Below, piece by piece: positions 45,475 to 57,038 of a stretch of 64,000 bases of DNA. The stretch's first letter is position 1, and each line of letters begins with the position of its first letter. Made by a program: the position numbers and the translations under genes. The DNA is from Setoptus koraiensis (lineage: Eukaryota > Arthropoda). The notes under the pieces are model-generated. The model was not told where the DNA came from. It worked only from the letters and a program-made list of their open reading frames with translations, and made no database searches. The DNA is taken from the NCBI GenBank assembly GCA_048013815.1, contig CM106585.1, positions 6,324,001 through 6,388,000 of the forward strand, given 5' to 3'.

Positions 45475-46947
45475 TTATGCAATACTATTTCTATGCTAAG
45501 ATGAATAACGACATATTGACTTGTTGGACTTTTAAATTCGCATTAAGAGATGATATTGCTAACGATAGAAATCAAGAATGTCTAACCCGGTGATGATAGC
45601 TGTAAAGTACACCAACCGCGGTAGCATTCTTGGTTTGGCTCGCGCTTTATTTTTCATGTGCACCATGTCGCAGTACTAACAAACACATGTTGAGCGAGGC
45701 GATACGAACTTGTTTACTGTATGTTGCTTTGTATTTGATTTTTAAGTTATTATTAATGGTCAGTATCATTTCAACTGATTGGATATAACTATATGGAGAT
45801 GGTACGACTGAGGAAAACCTTTTGAATGAGACAATCTGGTGAAAATGCATCCAATTTATATACTCTCGGACATCAGTGGTCATCGCATTGCGGCTAGCGT
45901 GCAACCACGTGCAAGAAGGAGGCACTCATTTCCACGAGACTAGGTCGGGACAGGCATTACCTTCGTCATAAGCCCCTCACACTCTGTTTGTCTGTCTGTC
46001 TGTCTATCTTCATTCTTTCATATCTCAACCATCTTCATCACAATAATCTTAGTCATCGTCGTCATTTCCTTGATGCAGCGCTTTTACTCTAGTCTCAAAG
46101 ATCTATGCAAACTCACTATCTGGTCTGGCGGTCCTGGTTACCAACGAGATTAATTCTCATTTTTGCTGCCCCTTCAACTCATTCAATCCAGGACACAAAT
46201 AAACATGAGGGAATGAAGACTCCAATTTTGGCTCTCTTTATTCGTATGATTATGTTCAGGTGTGTGTTGTCGGACGATCTGAGCAAACAGACACAATTTA
46301 ATGCCAAATCTAATGATTAATTGTAAACACTAACGCACAATCATTCTATAAAACGTGCGTCCCTTAATCCCTTTAAATTAATCCGTCGCTAATGAGACGT
46401 GTTCTTCGAGCGGGATCAAACAACAAAGGTTAGACGACTGCATGAGAATTCAATCATTGAATTCGTAACGTTTGTTACAATGCAGATAAATTTGAGATTG
46501 GGCTTGCTTGCTTGCCTAGAAAATAGCAACAAGTTCGCTCCAACTGATCGCGATCGACGATACTCTCTGATGTATGACTCCATAATGATTTATAAAAATT
46601 CATTGACTAATAACAGTTACAAAACTGTCGCCACAACTAATTATTCTTATGCTAAAAGAACCCGAGAAATAACCGGGACCAATTTCGGTGTGCGACAAAG
46701 CAAAGATATGATAAATCTAAAATTACAAGTTTAGATACGATGGAGCCAACCTCAAGACATCTTACTCATCTTGATTGGGCAATGTCCCATACTTGAATAT
46801 CGGCTTGAGAATTGAATCTATCAAGGTATAATTATTTATTTTATCAGTTCAGAATAAATGGCCAGAGATCGGGCATCGAAGCACAAGAGAATCTATTGTT
46901 TTTCTTAAAATACACGATCAAAGGGGAATAGAGTGATTTTATATAGA
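45475..46947. other. Spacer with a doubtful small plus-strand gene
   Basis: About 1.5 kb. A TCTG-type microsatellite lies at 45988-46005. An open frame at 46399-46737 (111 codons) and an upstream short hydrophobic-start segment (46214-46258, ending in a possible donor) could be one small secreted-protein gene using AATAAA at about 46852, but the splice phase depends on a weak acceptor and the protein has no recognisable motif. I do not call it as a gene. Confidence 0.4.
45988..46005. repeat. TCTG microsatellite
   Basis: About four copies of tctg in a row in the spacer upstream of COMMD4. Confidence 0.8.
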
Positions 46948-47856
46948 TTAATTTGTTTTTGCTCTGATTGCGGCACGTTTTGACGTGACAGCCTGGAAAC
47001 CACTCTTAATACTGGAAACTGAACGCCTTGATCCGCATTTTTCACATTGCAAGAAGAACAGTCTGGTCTCCTTTTGTAAAATTGTATTCGGAGATCTACA
47101 GGTTTGACATGCGACATACTCTTTGATATACCTCCTAAGCACATTTTCTATTTGTTTCTGTTGAAAGCGACCTTTGATGATAAGTTGATTATTTGCATCA
47201 ACTGATCCGCTTGTACCTAACTCGGCCAGAAGAAAAGCCTGCATATGCTTCGGTTGTCTATGGACCAGCTTGCAAATTTCTAGGAAGTTAGCAAAAGAAG
47301 TCTTTTTAGTACCAACACGAAGTACGGTTGGGGGTTTCATAACAAATCGTTTCTTCTCTCCAGCATTTAGTTCGGGGTTGTTGGCGCGGATTATATTGAA
47401 TACATGCTCTATCAATTCATCGTAGGTGTAGTCGCGATCAGTTCCCAACCAATTAGAACCCTCGATAGCTATACCGTCGTCCACTTCGCCTCTTTGTCCA
47501 CCTTCACCAAATTCGAGACCACCATCATTATTTTCATCGACAGGCTTTTCGTTTTCCTCGTCAAATATAACATTCTTCTTCTTCTTCTTTTTCTTTTTGG
47601 CAAAATCAAAATTTAGATCATCACCAAGATTATCATTTTCGTTTGTGTCCATTGCACCTTCTTGGGCAGCTCCGCTGCCTCCACTGGCTGCAGCTTCGGT
47701 ATTTGTAGCAGTATCAGCTGGGTTTGTGGCCTCGTTTAATGCCTTATCTAGATCTTCCATGTTAAATTGCTTCTTCTTCTTTTTCTTTTTCTTCTGGGCT
47801 AGAGCCTCGAATTCAGGAATGTCCTCGACCGGTTCAGGTGGTGCCGGCGTCGCCAT
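46948..47856 (-). CDS. EIF2S2: Translation initiation factor eIF2 subunit beta
   Basis: Single exon, 302 residues. eIF2-beta is part of the heterotrimer that brings initiator tRNA to the 40S ribosome; its lysine blocks bind eIF5 and eIF2B-epsilon. Two of the three usual polylysine blocks are visible (~22-29 and ~86-94); the third is absent. The core has the eIF2B/5 domain with [21 protein letters not shown] and [28 protein letters not shown] and [27 protein letters not shown] zinc ribbon follows with cysteines at C250, C253, C271 and C274. Poly(A) signal on this strand would be near 46829-46835. It shares a 548-base divergent spacer with PSMB5. Confidence 0.96.
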   Translation of the reverse strand: MATPAPPEPVEDIPEFEALAQKKKKKKKKQFNMEDLDKALNEATNPADTATNTEAAASGGSGAAQEGAMDTNENDNLGDDLNFDFAKKKKKKKKNVIFDEENEKPVDENNDGGLEFGEGGQRGEVDDGIAIEGSNWLGTDRDYTYDELIEHVFNIIRANNPELNAGEKKRFVMKPPTVLRVGTKKTSFANFLEICKLVHRQPKHMQAFLLAELGTSGSVDANNQLIIKGRFQQKQIENVLRRYIKEYVACQTCRSPNTILQKETRLFFLQCEKCGSRRSVSSIKSGFQAVTSKRAAIRAKTN

Positions 47857-48404
47857 GTTTGATGGAGAGGAAAGTTAATTTCTAAGATAATGTTAGCCAA
47901 ATCAGAGTGTACCAATGTTCTGTCCAAATTTTAAAGGTTCTCCTGAGCCATATCCAATAAGAGAGATATAAGGATGTTCGTTATATTTAAATTAGTCAGC
48001 CAATAATAAATTGAAAACCTTTCGATAAGGAAAAGTTAAAAGACGCTTAACAGCCGTGGCCGGGCCGCTTTCTCGAAGCCAGAGGAAACGCACGGTTGAA
48101 AGAGTCGGCGCCATATTCAAACACCTTAAATCGTAGGGCGCCACCTACATCTCCTTTTGCATCATCAGTATATCGAGAGCCAGCAACGACCAGACCCAAC
48201 CTCGTTTCAGCCTATCAAGCCGCTTCAAGATTGATAAATCAGCTGATTTATTAGCACAATCTATCATCTATGATCGATTCATTTATAAAATATTGAAACA
48301 AGCTCTTATTGATAGTACTCCTGTCATTATTGTATCAAATTGTCATTTAGATTATCATCGCCTAACTGAAAATCTCTTTGTGACATCAAAATTATTCTGC
48401 GAAG
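47857..48404. promoter_or_regulatory. Bidirectional promoter of eIF2-beta and PSMB5
   Basis: The two start codons are 548 bases apart and divergent. Around 48050-48150 the spacer is GC-richer and holds gggcgccacctac (48136-48147), the reverse complement of the arthropod CTCF core AGGTGGCGC. A ggcgccatattc motif sits next to it (about 48107-48119). Confidence 0.5.
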
Positions 48405-49259
48405 ATGGCAATGGAAACGCTTCTGGGGCTTGGGCCAAACCCATCATTCGGAGAGGCCACGCACTCCAACATGACCAGCGGAGATTCAATTTTTGTCGAT
48501 GAGATGACAGACGATGGAAATGTTAAGATCGCTTTGCCAATGATTTCACGAGCGGAGAATCTTTCTTTGTCTGATGTAAGAGATGATTCTACAGGCAAAA
48601 AAATCAGTATCCATTTCGACAAAGGAACGACAACACTGGCATTCGTTTATAAAGGCGGAATTGTTGTATGTGCCGATTCAAGAGCTACCGGTGGTCAGTA
48701 TATCGGTTCTGGAACTGTAAAAAAGATTATTCCCATCAACAGTCACATGGTAGGAACAATGGCAGGTGGAGCAGCGGACTGTGTTTACTGGGAAAGAATA
48801 TTGTCAGAAAGGTGCCGTCTTCATGAGTTGCGAAACAGAGAGCCAATTTCTGTAGCAGCAGCTTCTAAGTTGTTGGCTAACATGCTGTACAATTACAAAG
48901 GTATGGGATTATCTCTTGGTGTGATGATTTGTGGTTGGGATCGTAAGAAGGGACCGAAGGTATACTTCGTAGACAATGATGCCCGAAGATTACCTGGAAA
49001 TCTTTTTTCGATTGGGTCTGGATCAGTTTACGCTTATGGAGTATTAGATAAAGGATATAAATTTGATATGTCAGATGAAGAAGCCTTCGATTTAGGTCGC
49101 CGGGCAATATTCCACGCAACACATCGAGATGCATACTCCGGTGGTACTGTTCGAGTCTTTTCTATCAAAGAGGATGGTTGGAAAATCATCAGCGAAGACG
49201 ACATGTCTATCCTGTATGATCGATACACTGCTGAGGGGTCTGTGTCGATGAACCATTAA
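48405..49259 (+). CDS. PSMB5: Proteasome subunit beta type-5 (chymotrypsin-like)
   Basis: Single exon, 284 residues. Beta-5 is the chymotrypsin-like active subunit of the 20S proteasome and is made with a propeptide removed autocatalytically. Cleavage before T75 in [11 protein letters not shown] exposes the nucleophilic threonine; the propeptide is therefore 74 residues and the mature chain 210. Catalytic partners are in place: CADSRATGG (Asp17) and VKKIIPI (Lys33), then [15 protein letters not shown] (the S1 pocket Met is at a conserved place), [12 protein letters not shown] and HRDAYSGG for the serine/aspartate network. The ATG at 48405 has a good context; a second Met two codons later could also be used. 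AATAAA (49259-49266) overlaps the end. Confidence 0.97.
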   Translation: MAMETLLGLGPNPSFGEATHSNMTSGDSIFVDEMTDDGNVKIALPMISRAENLSLSDVRDDSTGKKISIHFDKGTTTLAFVYKGGIVVCADSRATGGQYIGSGTVKKIIPINSHMVGTMAGGAADCVYWERILSERCRLHELRNREPISVAAASKLLANMLYNYKGMGLSLGVMICGWDRKKGPKVYFVDNDARRLPGNLFSIGSGSVYAYGVLDKGYKFDMSDEEAFDLGRRAIFHATHRDAYSGGTVRVFSIKEDGWKIISEDDMSILYDRYTAEGSVSMNH

Positions 49260-49573
49260 TAAATAAAATCAACAGTTTATTTTGTGATTTACAGAAAATT
49301 GAGTTTATTTAGTCACTTCTATGTACTGACTTGTAACACTATTTGATTATATTAGCTATTTATATAAGAAAAAATTGGTGGTTGATAATGATGATCTACA
49401 TCACGACCATCTCCATGAGAAAAGGCACTTTCTTTGTTAGTCTAAGAAGGTTAACGTTGAGATCTTGAAGCCATTGGCATTCGCGTACCATTGAGAGATT
49501 TGCATTAACTGATCACTGAAATGTAGGTAATCAGCTTGTTGTCATAGTTTGGCGCACGTTAATGTAAAGATTC
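49260..49573. other. Short convergent spacer PSMB5 / PPIH
   Basis: About 310 bases of AT-rich 3' UTR sequence shared by two tail-to-tail genes. No gene seen. Confidence 0.55.
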
Positions 49574-50288
49574 CTAGAGCATACCACAGTTAGCAATTGT
49601 AACAGGCAACCTAGGCTTATCATTAGGTCCCACTGGTACATTTTCAATCTTCCTCATGACCAGCATACCGTCTACGACTCGACCAAACACTACGTGTGAT
49701 CCATCTAGGAACTCACACTTATTACATGTAATGAAAAACTGGCAACCATTGGTGTCTCGTGCATTGCTGTTTGCCATCGATAATAGACCAGGGGCGTCAT
49801 GTTTCAGTTGAAATGTTTCATCGGCAAATTTGCATCCCCCATATATACTTGTCAATCCTGTGCCATCGTGATTCACAAAGTCACCGCCCTGGATCATGAA
49901 ATCTTTTATCACACGATGGAAAGGGGACCCTTTGTATCCTTGCGGAACTCCGTCCTTGCGACATTCACCCGTGCAAAATTGCCTGATTGGAATATAAGAT
50001 AGATGTGGGATTGTTGTGTTATGAGAAGTGTGAATTAGCACAGATTACAAGTGTGTATGCACATACTTGGTTACACAAGGATGAAAGATGGAAATAATAC
50101 CTGAAATTTTCCACTGTCTTTGGAGCGACATCTGCGAACAGTTCGAACGACATCCTACCAACGTCAGTGTTGCCAATCATAACATCGAAGAAACATATGG
50201 GATTGTTGGGATTCTTGAGTTTGTTGGCGAGATGATTATAACTGAGCGACACGACGCTTGTGACTGTTGATGTAGTAGTGGTTGACAT
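49574..50288 (-). CDS. PPIH: Cyclophilin H, U4/U6 snRNP peptidyl-prolyl isomerase
   Basis: Two exons on the minus strand, 50101-50288 and 49574-49982, joined across a 118-base intron (TTCAG|GTATTA ... ATCAG|G, phase 2); 198 residues. PPIH binds PRPF4/PRPF18 in the U4/U6.U5 tri-snRNP. Near-identity to human PPIH is seen over [62 protein letters not shown] and [23 protein letters not shown]. The isomerase residues are intact, including the FHR arginine and the QGGDF and CQFFIT motifs. A ~20-residue Thr/Ser-rich N-terminal extension is extra, and a one-residue insertion (GECRKD) lies before the conserved RKDGV. Confidence 0.95.
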
Positions 50289-50878
50289 AGCTGATTATTA
50301 TAATAGTAGTATGCTGTTGGTTTACAATGATGACTATGTGGCTTGCGAGATATGCGGCGGGGATCTATGGGGAAGGACAATAGTTTTAGTGGAGCGCAAT
50401 TGATGCTGTAAATATAAATAGAATTAAATTAATAATAGTTGATTTTTGTGAAATATATAAATTGGAATGCCATTAGATTGATGGATCACAGTGTTGGTAG
50501 TAATAGAAGCATGCAGCGAGAAATTCGTTCGATCTTATGCTGTCTCATGTCCCTTTAAACGGCTTGAACTTTAAATCGAACATAGAATCCATCGAACAAT
50601 TTATCAACTGATGAAACGTGTGTGCAATCCAGTTAAAGGGCCTGCACCACTTTTAAAATCTTCGGTAGGACTGGGCAGCGGCCACACGTTGATCCTCAAT
50701 AGGCGACTGTTTGCATTAACAGGCGTACTATCAGTTAGACCATCTTTTTCGATTTGATTTTATTTTCGTGTGAGTAAGTGTGTTGCGCATGCCGACTTAC
50801 AGTGCTTCTTGACTCATGTGAGCAAGCTGCGCTCATGAAAGCAGTTTTGTTCGACATTGTGCGCCTTTTCTAGCGTGA

Positions 50879-50898
50879 GTGTGTGTGTGTGTGTGTGT
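50879..50898. repeat. GT microsatellite
   Basis: Ten uninterrupted GT units. Confidence 0.85.
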
Positions 50899-51476
50899 TC
50901 GATACTACACTGTGTAGACTATCATTGGTTGTGACTGCTGTGAAACAGCTGCCTGGTGATGAAGAATCTACGATTCTATTTTATTTGAGCCAATGTTCGC
51001 CATTTATACACCACACTACTTCTTACATTACTTGCATAGTGCGGGCACAGCAGGCCAGTACAGCACTGCTGAAAGCCCTCTAGTCAGAGGCGCATATAAA
51101 CGCGGCAATGTTACGTGCAACCAATCTACCCTAGCGACGACACTCCCCCTTGGGTATCACTTCAATGAGTACAACACTAGACAATTGATAATTTATTTGC
51201 ATCGTATTTGATTTTATAGGTCGCTTTGTCTAGATTATAGTCGAGATTGTTTTGTTTGGTCCCAATCTTATCTATAAGCTTGCTTACTATTTTTATCGGC
51301 GCCATCATTTTTACCCCCTCGAACCATTCGCTCAAGCAACCCTCTTGATACCCCGAAAATACCCTCACAATCGTCTGCTCATGGTCCACTCTCCCATACA
51401 ACAAACAACGTGCCTGGGCACAGTGTTGCGGCAGCAACCTACCTAAATTGCATTTTAGTTTCTGTCTGTCTGTATC

Positions 51477-51495
51477 GTGTGTGTGTGTGTGTGTG
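51477..51495. repeat. GT microsatellite
   Basis: Nine GT units, preceded at 51461-51473 by three tctg units. Confidence 0.85.
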
Positions 51496-51895
51496 CTGCG
51501 ATTTTTGTTCTAAACAACTGATCTCATCATCCTTTTTTTCTTCATCATCTCAATCAACATCATTCACTTAAGCTACGCGAACTCATCATTTGCATTTGCA
51601 ATTTGATCTTCAACTTCATCATCCATCATTAAGCATCAACACAATTGTGTTAATTACTCCATTAGGACCTCACTGACAATCATTATTAATCAATATAAAT
51701 AGTAGGCAATATTGTTATTTATTTGAAATATCAGTGTAACTTTGTGTGTATTGTAAATATATTTCATCATTATCTACAGATATCACAAAATTAATTTATC
51801 ATAAATAAATATCCACATTATCTGAATAAGGCCTCTAAAGGCTTTAATCAACGACAATTACAATAACAACACGTTTTAACTCCTCCAATTAGAAC

Positions 51896-53593
51896 ATGTC
51901 TTCGGAAACTATCGGCCACGATGAGGCCATCGGACAATTTTGTGGAGTTACCGGAGCGAGCGAAGAAAGAGCTAGAGGCCTATTAGAGGCTTGCGATTGG
52001 AACTTGGAACTAGCAATCAATATGCATGTTGAAACTGATGATGAACGGCGACCTACAACTTCATCATCATCAGGGCTAAACTCAGTTCCAGATATAGCGA
52101 CTAGAAGCGGTCGGCCTACTCGTGCTAGATCACCAAATAACATAATGGGATCGTCTATCCACCCTTTTCAAGCTAGAAGCAATGAAAGCTCTCGCCAACC
52201 TAAGATTATCTCTATCGATGATGATGAAGTCCGACCACCTATCCCTCCAGTTCGTCAAGTTCTTGTCGATAGTCCAATACCTACTTCAAGCTACGGAGCC
52301 TCGGGATCAAGCTTTAATAGTAGATCCAATAACACAGTCTACGATGCGTTTCGAGACTTTCAAGCTGAGGCTCATTGGTTAGAAATGAATAGAGATGGCG
52401 ATCCATCAGCAACAGAGTCTACCTCAGCAGCAAATAAACGCAGAACTCTTGAGGAATTATTTCGACCGCCTCTCGATCTTATGTTCAGAGGTTCATTAAT
52501 CTCTGCGAGAGAAGTAGGACAACACCGAAACAAATGGCTCCTCATCAATGTCCAGAATGTTCGAGAGTTTGCTTGTCAGATCCTTAATAGAGATGTATGG
52601 AGCAATCAAACTGTGAAAGATATCATCAAAGAACACTTTGTCTTTTGGCAAGTCTATCACGATAGCGTTGAAGGAAGTAAATATATTCAGTTCTACAATG
52701 TTACAAATTTCCCATATGTTGCCATCGTGGACCCAAGAACTGGCGAACAATTGAAGTCGTGGTCAACCTCGATAGATCACAACACTTTCTGTGATTCCGT
52801 TATAGAGTTTCTTACTGAGCATCCATCTCCTGATGGTAGTGGAGATGCCAGTAGTATGAAAAAGTTGAGATTAAAAGAAGATGAATCATCCACCTTATAT
52901 GACCAGAGCGAAGAAGCACAACTAGAAGCAGCGATAAAAGCATCGCTTCAGGACGCGGAAAGCAGTAATTCCCTCAATCAAAATGCTGATTATGATGATT
53001 GCGAAATCGAAACTTTCGATTCAGACACTGAGACCTCTAGATCTTCTCTAGATATTTTGAGTCGATCAAAAATAAACCAGCCTGAAAATTTGTCATTGAA
53101 TAACGGTCAGCTCACATCAACAGGTTCAAATTCATCCCCTGAATTTGCGGGCATAGGAAGATCTTGTAGAGAAGTTGCAGAAACAAATGACTGCCCATCT
53201 AAGGCACCTGTAGAGATAACGGATGACTACACCAAGTACCTAGGTAAAGATTCAAAAAACTTGTCGAATCTCGTGTTAAGATTCCCAGATGGAACTCGGG
53301 ATAAGATTAGATTTCCTGCAGATTCACAACTGAAGGTAAGTTTTGCAAGCAAAAAGTTGAACATAATGTGAATCGATATTCGTCAACCTAATTCTTATTC
53401 TTGATACTTTGATCAATTTCAGGCATTGTTTCTGATGCTAGGCTCACGCGGCTACGACATGGAAGAGTTTAACTATGTTACCAATTTCCCAAGTAGGAAT
53501 CTTCAAGATTTATGCTACAGTGACAGCCTCCAAGATGTCCAGCTGGTCAATGATACTGTATACATACAACGCAAGGTGAAAGAAGAACCGTAA
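51896..53593 (+). CDS. UBXN7: UBXN7, p97 adaptor with UBA, UAS, UIM and UBX domains
   Basis: Two exons, 51896-53335 and 53423-53593, joined in phase 0 across an 87-base intron (CTGAAG|GTAAGT ... TTTCAG|GC); 536 residues. UBXN7 links p97/VCP to cullin ligases and ubiquitinated substrates. A UBA-like helix bundle spans ~8-46 (FCGVTGASEERARGLLEACDWNLELAI). A UAS thioredoxin-like domain spans ~184-310 (LFRPPLDLMFRGS...NKWLLINVQN...FPYVAIVDPRTGEQL) without catalytic cysteines. A UIM sits at ~338-355 (EAQLEAAIKASLQ). The C-terminal UBX (~456-536) has RFPDGTRDKIRF and ends in a VNDTVYIQRK strand; its loop carries NFPSRNL where FPR-type p97-binding loops occur. AATAAA at 53623-53628. Confidence 0.94.
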
Positions 53594-53687
53594 AAACATT
53601 TTTTTTTTCATAAGAAAGCAAAAATAAATATTATACTTCATTCAAATTTTAAGAACAGCCTTCGACAGTATTTTAAAATGTTGCATC

Positions 53688-54584
53688 TCATTGCTTGTAT
53701 TTAATATATGGTATTAATGTGTGATTATCCGCCATGCATCTATCGCATGCCCATTCAGCGGAACTTTCTCGTTTTAATAGGTCATAGGCCAGTTCAGTAA
53801 GCCCACTGCATTCCCTGTGATAAAGATTCTGGCATCCAGCTTCACACAATATACTGGGTTCCACTTCGGAGATATCTGCCTGACACTTGCCGCATCTATA
53901 TATCATATGCGGATTATGCATATGAATTTGCTGCCTGTGCAAGTGAGGGTCATGATGGGGTGACTGTACTGCATATGAATTTGGCGGTGGTAATGGAGAC
54001 TGCACCTGATGAGGCGGTATTGATCCTTGTTGCATATATTGAGTATTAGGGCCAACTGTCATGTGGTGCGGAGGCGACGGTCCAATCATTTGAGGATGGG
54101 GTGGACCAAGCATTTGTTGATTTGGAGGTGGTCCACCCATTTGCATCGGGGGCCCCCCTCCCATCTGCTGATTTCTGGGCATAGGGCTCATGTGTTGCGG
54201 CATCGGTGCTCCAGGAATATGCTGGGGTTGTGGAGGTCCCAACATAGGTTGATGGGGTGAGGGCACAGTGGCAATATTAGGTTGGATGTAGCTGGGAGTG
54301 GTTTGTTGTTGTACTATACTATGAGGGGGTTGCACAACCACCTGCTGTTGCATGCCCAACATGGTAGATGGGGGTGTTTGATCGTCATCGAATGGATTTG
54401 TGGCTACAATAGTGCCACCTCCGTAAATTTCATTACTAGCAGGAATACTATTGGTTGTTCTTCGCTTTTTGCCGCCTCGCGCGCCGCCGCCACCACCGCC
54501 ACGAGTCGGTCCAGAGCTGACTGGTGGACAACCTTCGGTGACTGCATTGTTTTTAGTTATTTTAGTTCCAGTTTTGCGTGGCAT
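53688..54584 (-). CDS. pygo: Pygopus, Wnt co-activator with PHD finger
   Basis: Single exon, 298 residues. Pygopus reads H3K4me2/3 with its PHD and binds BCL9/Legless and the transcription machinery in Wnt/beta-catenin signalling. A basic GGKKRR nuclear signal is at ~38-43. The N-terminal NPF homology box appears as NPFDDD at ~63-68. A long Pro/Gln/Met/His-rich low-complexity segment follows. The PHD finger (~228-290) has CGKCQADI, ILCEAGCQNLYHRECSGL and WACDRC, all eight zinc ligands plus the second-site Trp. It is much shorter than fly Pygo (about 815 residues), mainly by loss of linker. It is convergent with UBXN7, with 94 bases between stop codons. Confidence 0.93.
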   Translation of the reverse strand: MPRKTGTKITKNNAVTEGCPPVSSGPTRGGGGGGARGGKKRRTTNSIPASNEIYGGGTIVATNPFDDDQTPPSTMLGMQQQVVVQPPHSIVQQQTTPSYIQPNIATVPSPHQPMLGPPQPQHIPGAPMPQHMSPMPRNQQMGGGPPMQMGGPPPNQQMLGPPHPQMIGPSPPHHMTVGPNTQYMQQGSIPPHQVQSPLPPPNSYAVQSPHHDPHLHRQQIHMHNPHMIYRCGKCQADISEVEPSILCEAGCQNLYHRECSGLTELAYDLLKRESSAEWACDRCMADNHTLIPYIKYKQ

Positions 54585-56416
54585 GTGAATAAGATTGATA
54601 TACTAAAAACAAATCCTAAAAATTTACCTCTAATAATAGTTTCGTTGTTGGTTCTGTCGTTAAATATTGATGCAATTGTTCAAATGATGATTGATGCGCT
54701 ATTACCTCTTGTAATAGAAGTCACTCATAATGTTGTAATACTGATTGCATTGTTGGCTATTTGGCTTGACGATCATAATAAAAGTATCCATTTCCAATCA
54801 TAGTAAATGTCGTCACCAAGACATGAATTCCACTATAGTTGATGTGTATAGAATATCGTTATAATTGTTGGTGTCAATCTGTTGGTTAACTGCCGATGCA
54901 TTTGCTGTATGCTGAATTATAGTTGGTGTTGAGAGTATATGGTCTGTGTTACAGAGTGTCACAATTGAACTGTGCCTGTAGAAGAATTAATGTAACCGAG
55001 CAAAATGATTAAATGAAACTGAATATATATGTACTAGGTGATCGTTTTCAAATGTCCAAAATATCAGTGCGAAAAAAATCCGCTAGGCGTGCGTACGACG
55101 TTTTGAAAGCACAGCTAACACCCAGAGTGTTTCGTTGTATGTTTCTTTTTGTTTGATTGCGAGCTGTTGTCTGAATCGAAGCAGATTAACGTTTGTCCGC
55201 TTGCGAACACGTCGAACGCATAGCTTATTCTGCAGATAATCATACCATCAGCGCTATCGTAGCTTCTCCTCTACTGCGTCGAGAAAGCACAGAAGCGCCA
55301 CTCTCGCTGATTTTTTTCGCATCGATGTTCTGGACATTCGAAGGCGATGATACAGTACAAGTGTCCAGTGATCGAACATTCCTGCTCGAGAGCATATCTG
55401 TGCATGTTCTGCAGTCGCATGAATTCGCTAGTGTGTCCGTGCCAAATATAGAGTATAACCCCGTGTTCTGCTGGCTCTTACAATACATTTTTAGAGCGTC
55501 AAAAGCACAAGAACACGCCTAATTCAAGGTTTTGTCTGAAGAGGGCGCATTGATATCAAGAATGTTTTGTCCGGTACACAAGTGGTTAAATTGTACTGTG
55601 AAGCTTTTATTGGGCATAATAAATTACAACAGGCATAATAATTAGCATTTGTTCAGATGTGAATTGGATTGCTCAAATTTTCTGAATAAACTACAGCAAT
55701 TATATAGTAGCGAGGACAAGTTTTACATAGTTGAGTAGAGAGCGCCTGTGCTCAAGGCTCGTCTTGAGATGGCATTGTGAGCGCCCCCTCCAGGAAAAAT
55801 AGCTTGCTACGTATGACACACAAGAGCAAGAAGGGAATACCGATTGCGTTCCTCAGGCTGTGTGCTGAAGTCTATCAGGTGCCTTCCATGGTGCATTTTG
55901 GCTACAACTTCCACTGCTGCCTCATGTATAGCTACAGATTCACAAGTTCAGTCATCTTTAAAAGATCTTTGCTCGTTAAAAGATGGACCATCAGAACTAC
56001 AAATACAAATTGTTGTCTAGATCTTGATTAACAAGTGATCGATTTGTCTAGATTCATGAATTAAGTCAAGATGCGGCGCATCGATCGTTAGAGAAATGAG
56101 CGTGCGCTATGTATATCGGGAAAAATCGATACACGGATAGCCCACGGACAATAGCTCCGTGGGCTATCTGTAAATCTTTCTCTGGCCTAACAGAATCGGG
56201 ACCTAATCAATTGCGATGGTTGCATGAGTTGTTAGTCTTTCAAGATGATCCAATCGAACGATCCCGTCGGAATGTCACATTGAAGTGCGACTTGATTTAA
56301 ATTTAGCGCTATGTCAAAGATTGAAAACAGTCGGGGCAAGATTTTTCATCATGATCAGATGAACTTTCCATGTTAGCCTACTATCTTTTTGAAAGGTGTT
56401 TTGTTATATCAGCAAG
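54585..56416. other. Spacer between pygopus and the first MDP1 copy
   Basis: About 1.8 kb without a supported gene. A 109-codon frame at 55193-55522 and its antisense mirror have no recognisable motif. It holds two GGGGGCGC/AGAGGGCGC-type motifs (55535-55546 and 55779-55794) and a strong hairpin (56133-56171). A 173-codon frame at 54282-54803 is mainly the shadow of pygopus. Confidence 0.5.
56133..56171. repeat. Perfect 13-bp hairpin, extendable to 16 pairs
   Basis: gatagcccacgga (56136-56148) and tccgtgggctatc (56156-56168) are exact reverse complements around a 7-base loop; three more pairs, including one G-T, extend the stem to 56133-56171. It lies ~250 bases upstream of the first MDP1 copy. 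It could be a structured RNA, a regulatory palindrome or a relic of a small foldback element. Confidence 0.7.
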
Positions 56417-57038
56417 ATGAAAGGATCACACTTTCTTAGGCTTATCATATTTGATCTTGAAGGCACCCTATGGCCTTTCTCGGTTGGTTCCTCAAAATTC
56501 GCTGCCCCTTTCAAGATCTCGGAGGGCAGTGTTTACGATAAAGAAGGTGAGTCTATTTTTACACTTGTTTAAATGAACAGCAGCCATCAGAAGGCAAATA
56601 CTAGTATGGCATTCTCAAACTATCTTATAACGAACAATCAACTCTCCTCCTCTTCAAGGTACTAAGGTGGAGTTATATCCTGAAACGCTAGAAGTTCTGG
56701 ACACATGGTCAAAGAAGTGTACCCTAGCTGTCTCATCTGGTACACACTACCCTCAGGGGGCCGAAAGTTTGTTCAAATTATTCGGCATTGAAAAGTATAT
56801 AGATTTCAAGGAATTAGCTCCCGCAGTCAATAGGTCAAGTGACCATGTTAGTCGAATTTTGCAACGCACAGGATTCGCGCCCCATGACGTGCTCTACCTC
56901 GATGATGATCAGCGCAATCTAAAGGAATTGAAATTCATTGGGTTGAAGAGTGTTTTGGTGAACCCCGACGTAGGTGTAACAAAGAAACTTATTGAAAATA
57001 CAGTGATGGACAATTTTCTCGGCTCCAGAAGGGAGTAA
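56417..57038 (+). CDS. MDP1-like HAD phosphatase, divergent paralogue A
   Basis: Two exons, 56417-56546 and 56659-57038, phase 1, GAAG|GTGAGT ... TTCAAG|GT; 169 residues. MDP1 is a magnesium-dependent HAD phosphatase acting on tyrosine and sugar or glycation phosphates. The first motif is FDLEGTLWPF: the nucleophile D13 is kept but the general acid, normally Asp in DxD, is E15. Motif II is SSGTHYP, motif IV YLDDDQRNL. The lysine of motif III seen in GxK(I/L)THF is not conserved (VNRSSDHVSRIL). The intron position and phase are identical to the second copy at 62540, so they are paralogues by duplication. Glu for Asp at this position in HAD enzymes usually weakens or changes activity. Transcribed and functional status cannot be judged. 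Confidence 0.85.

Larger units (their letters stand above)
50289..51895. promoter_or_regulatory. Divergent spacer PPIH / UBXN7
   Basis: About 1.6 kb with no recognisable gene. It has two GT microsatellites (50879-50898 and 51477-51495, the second preceded by a tctg repeat). The last ~300 bases before 51896 are AT-rich with stop-dense frames and should be UBXN7 5' UTR. Confidence 0.5.

Noticed and set aside
54282-54803. 173-codon plus-strand frame
   Set aside because: Mostly antisense to pygopus low-complexity sequence; its length follows from the Pro/Gln/Met-rich codons on the other strand.
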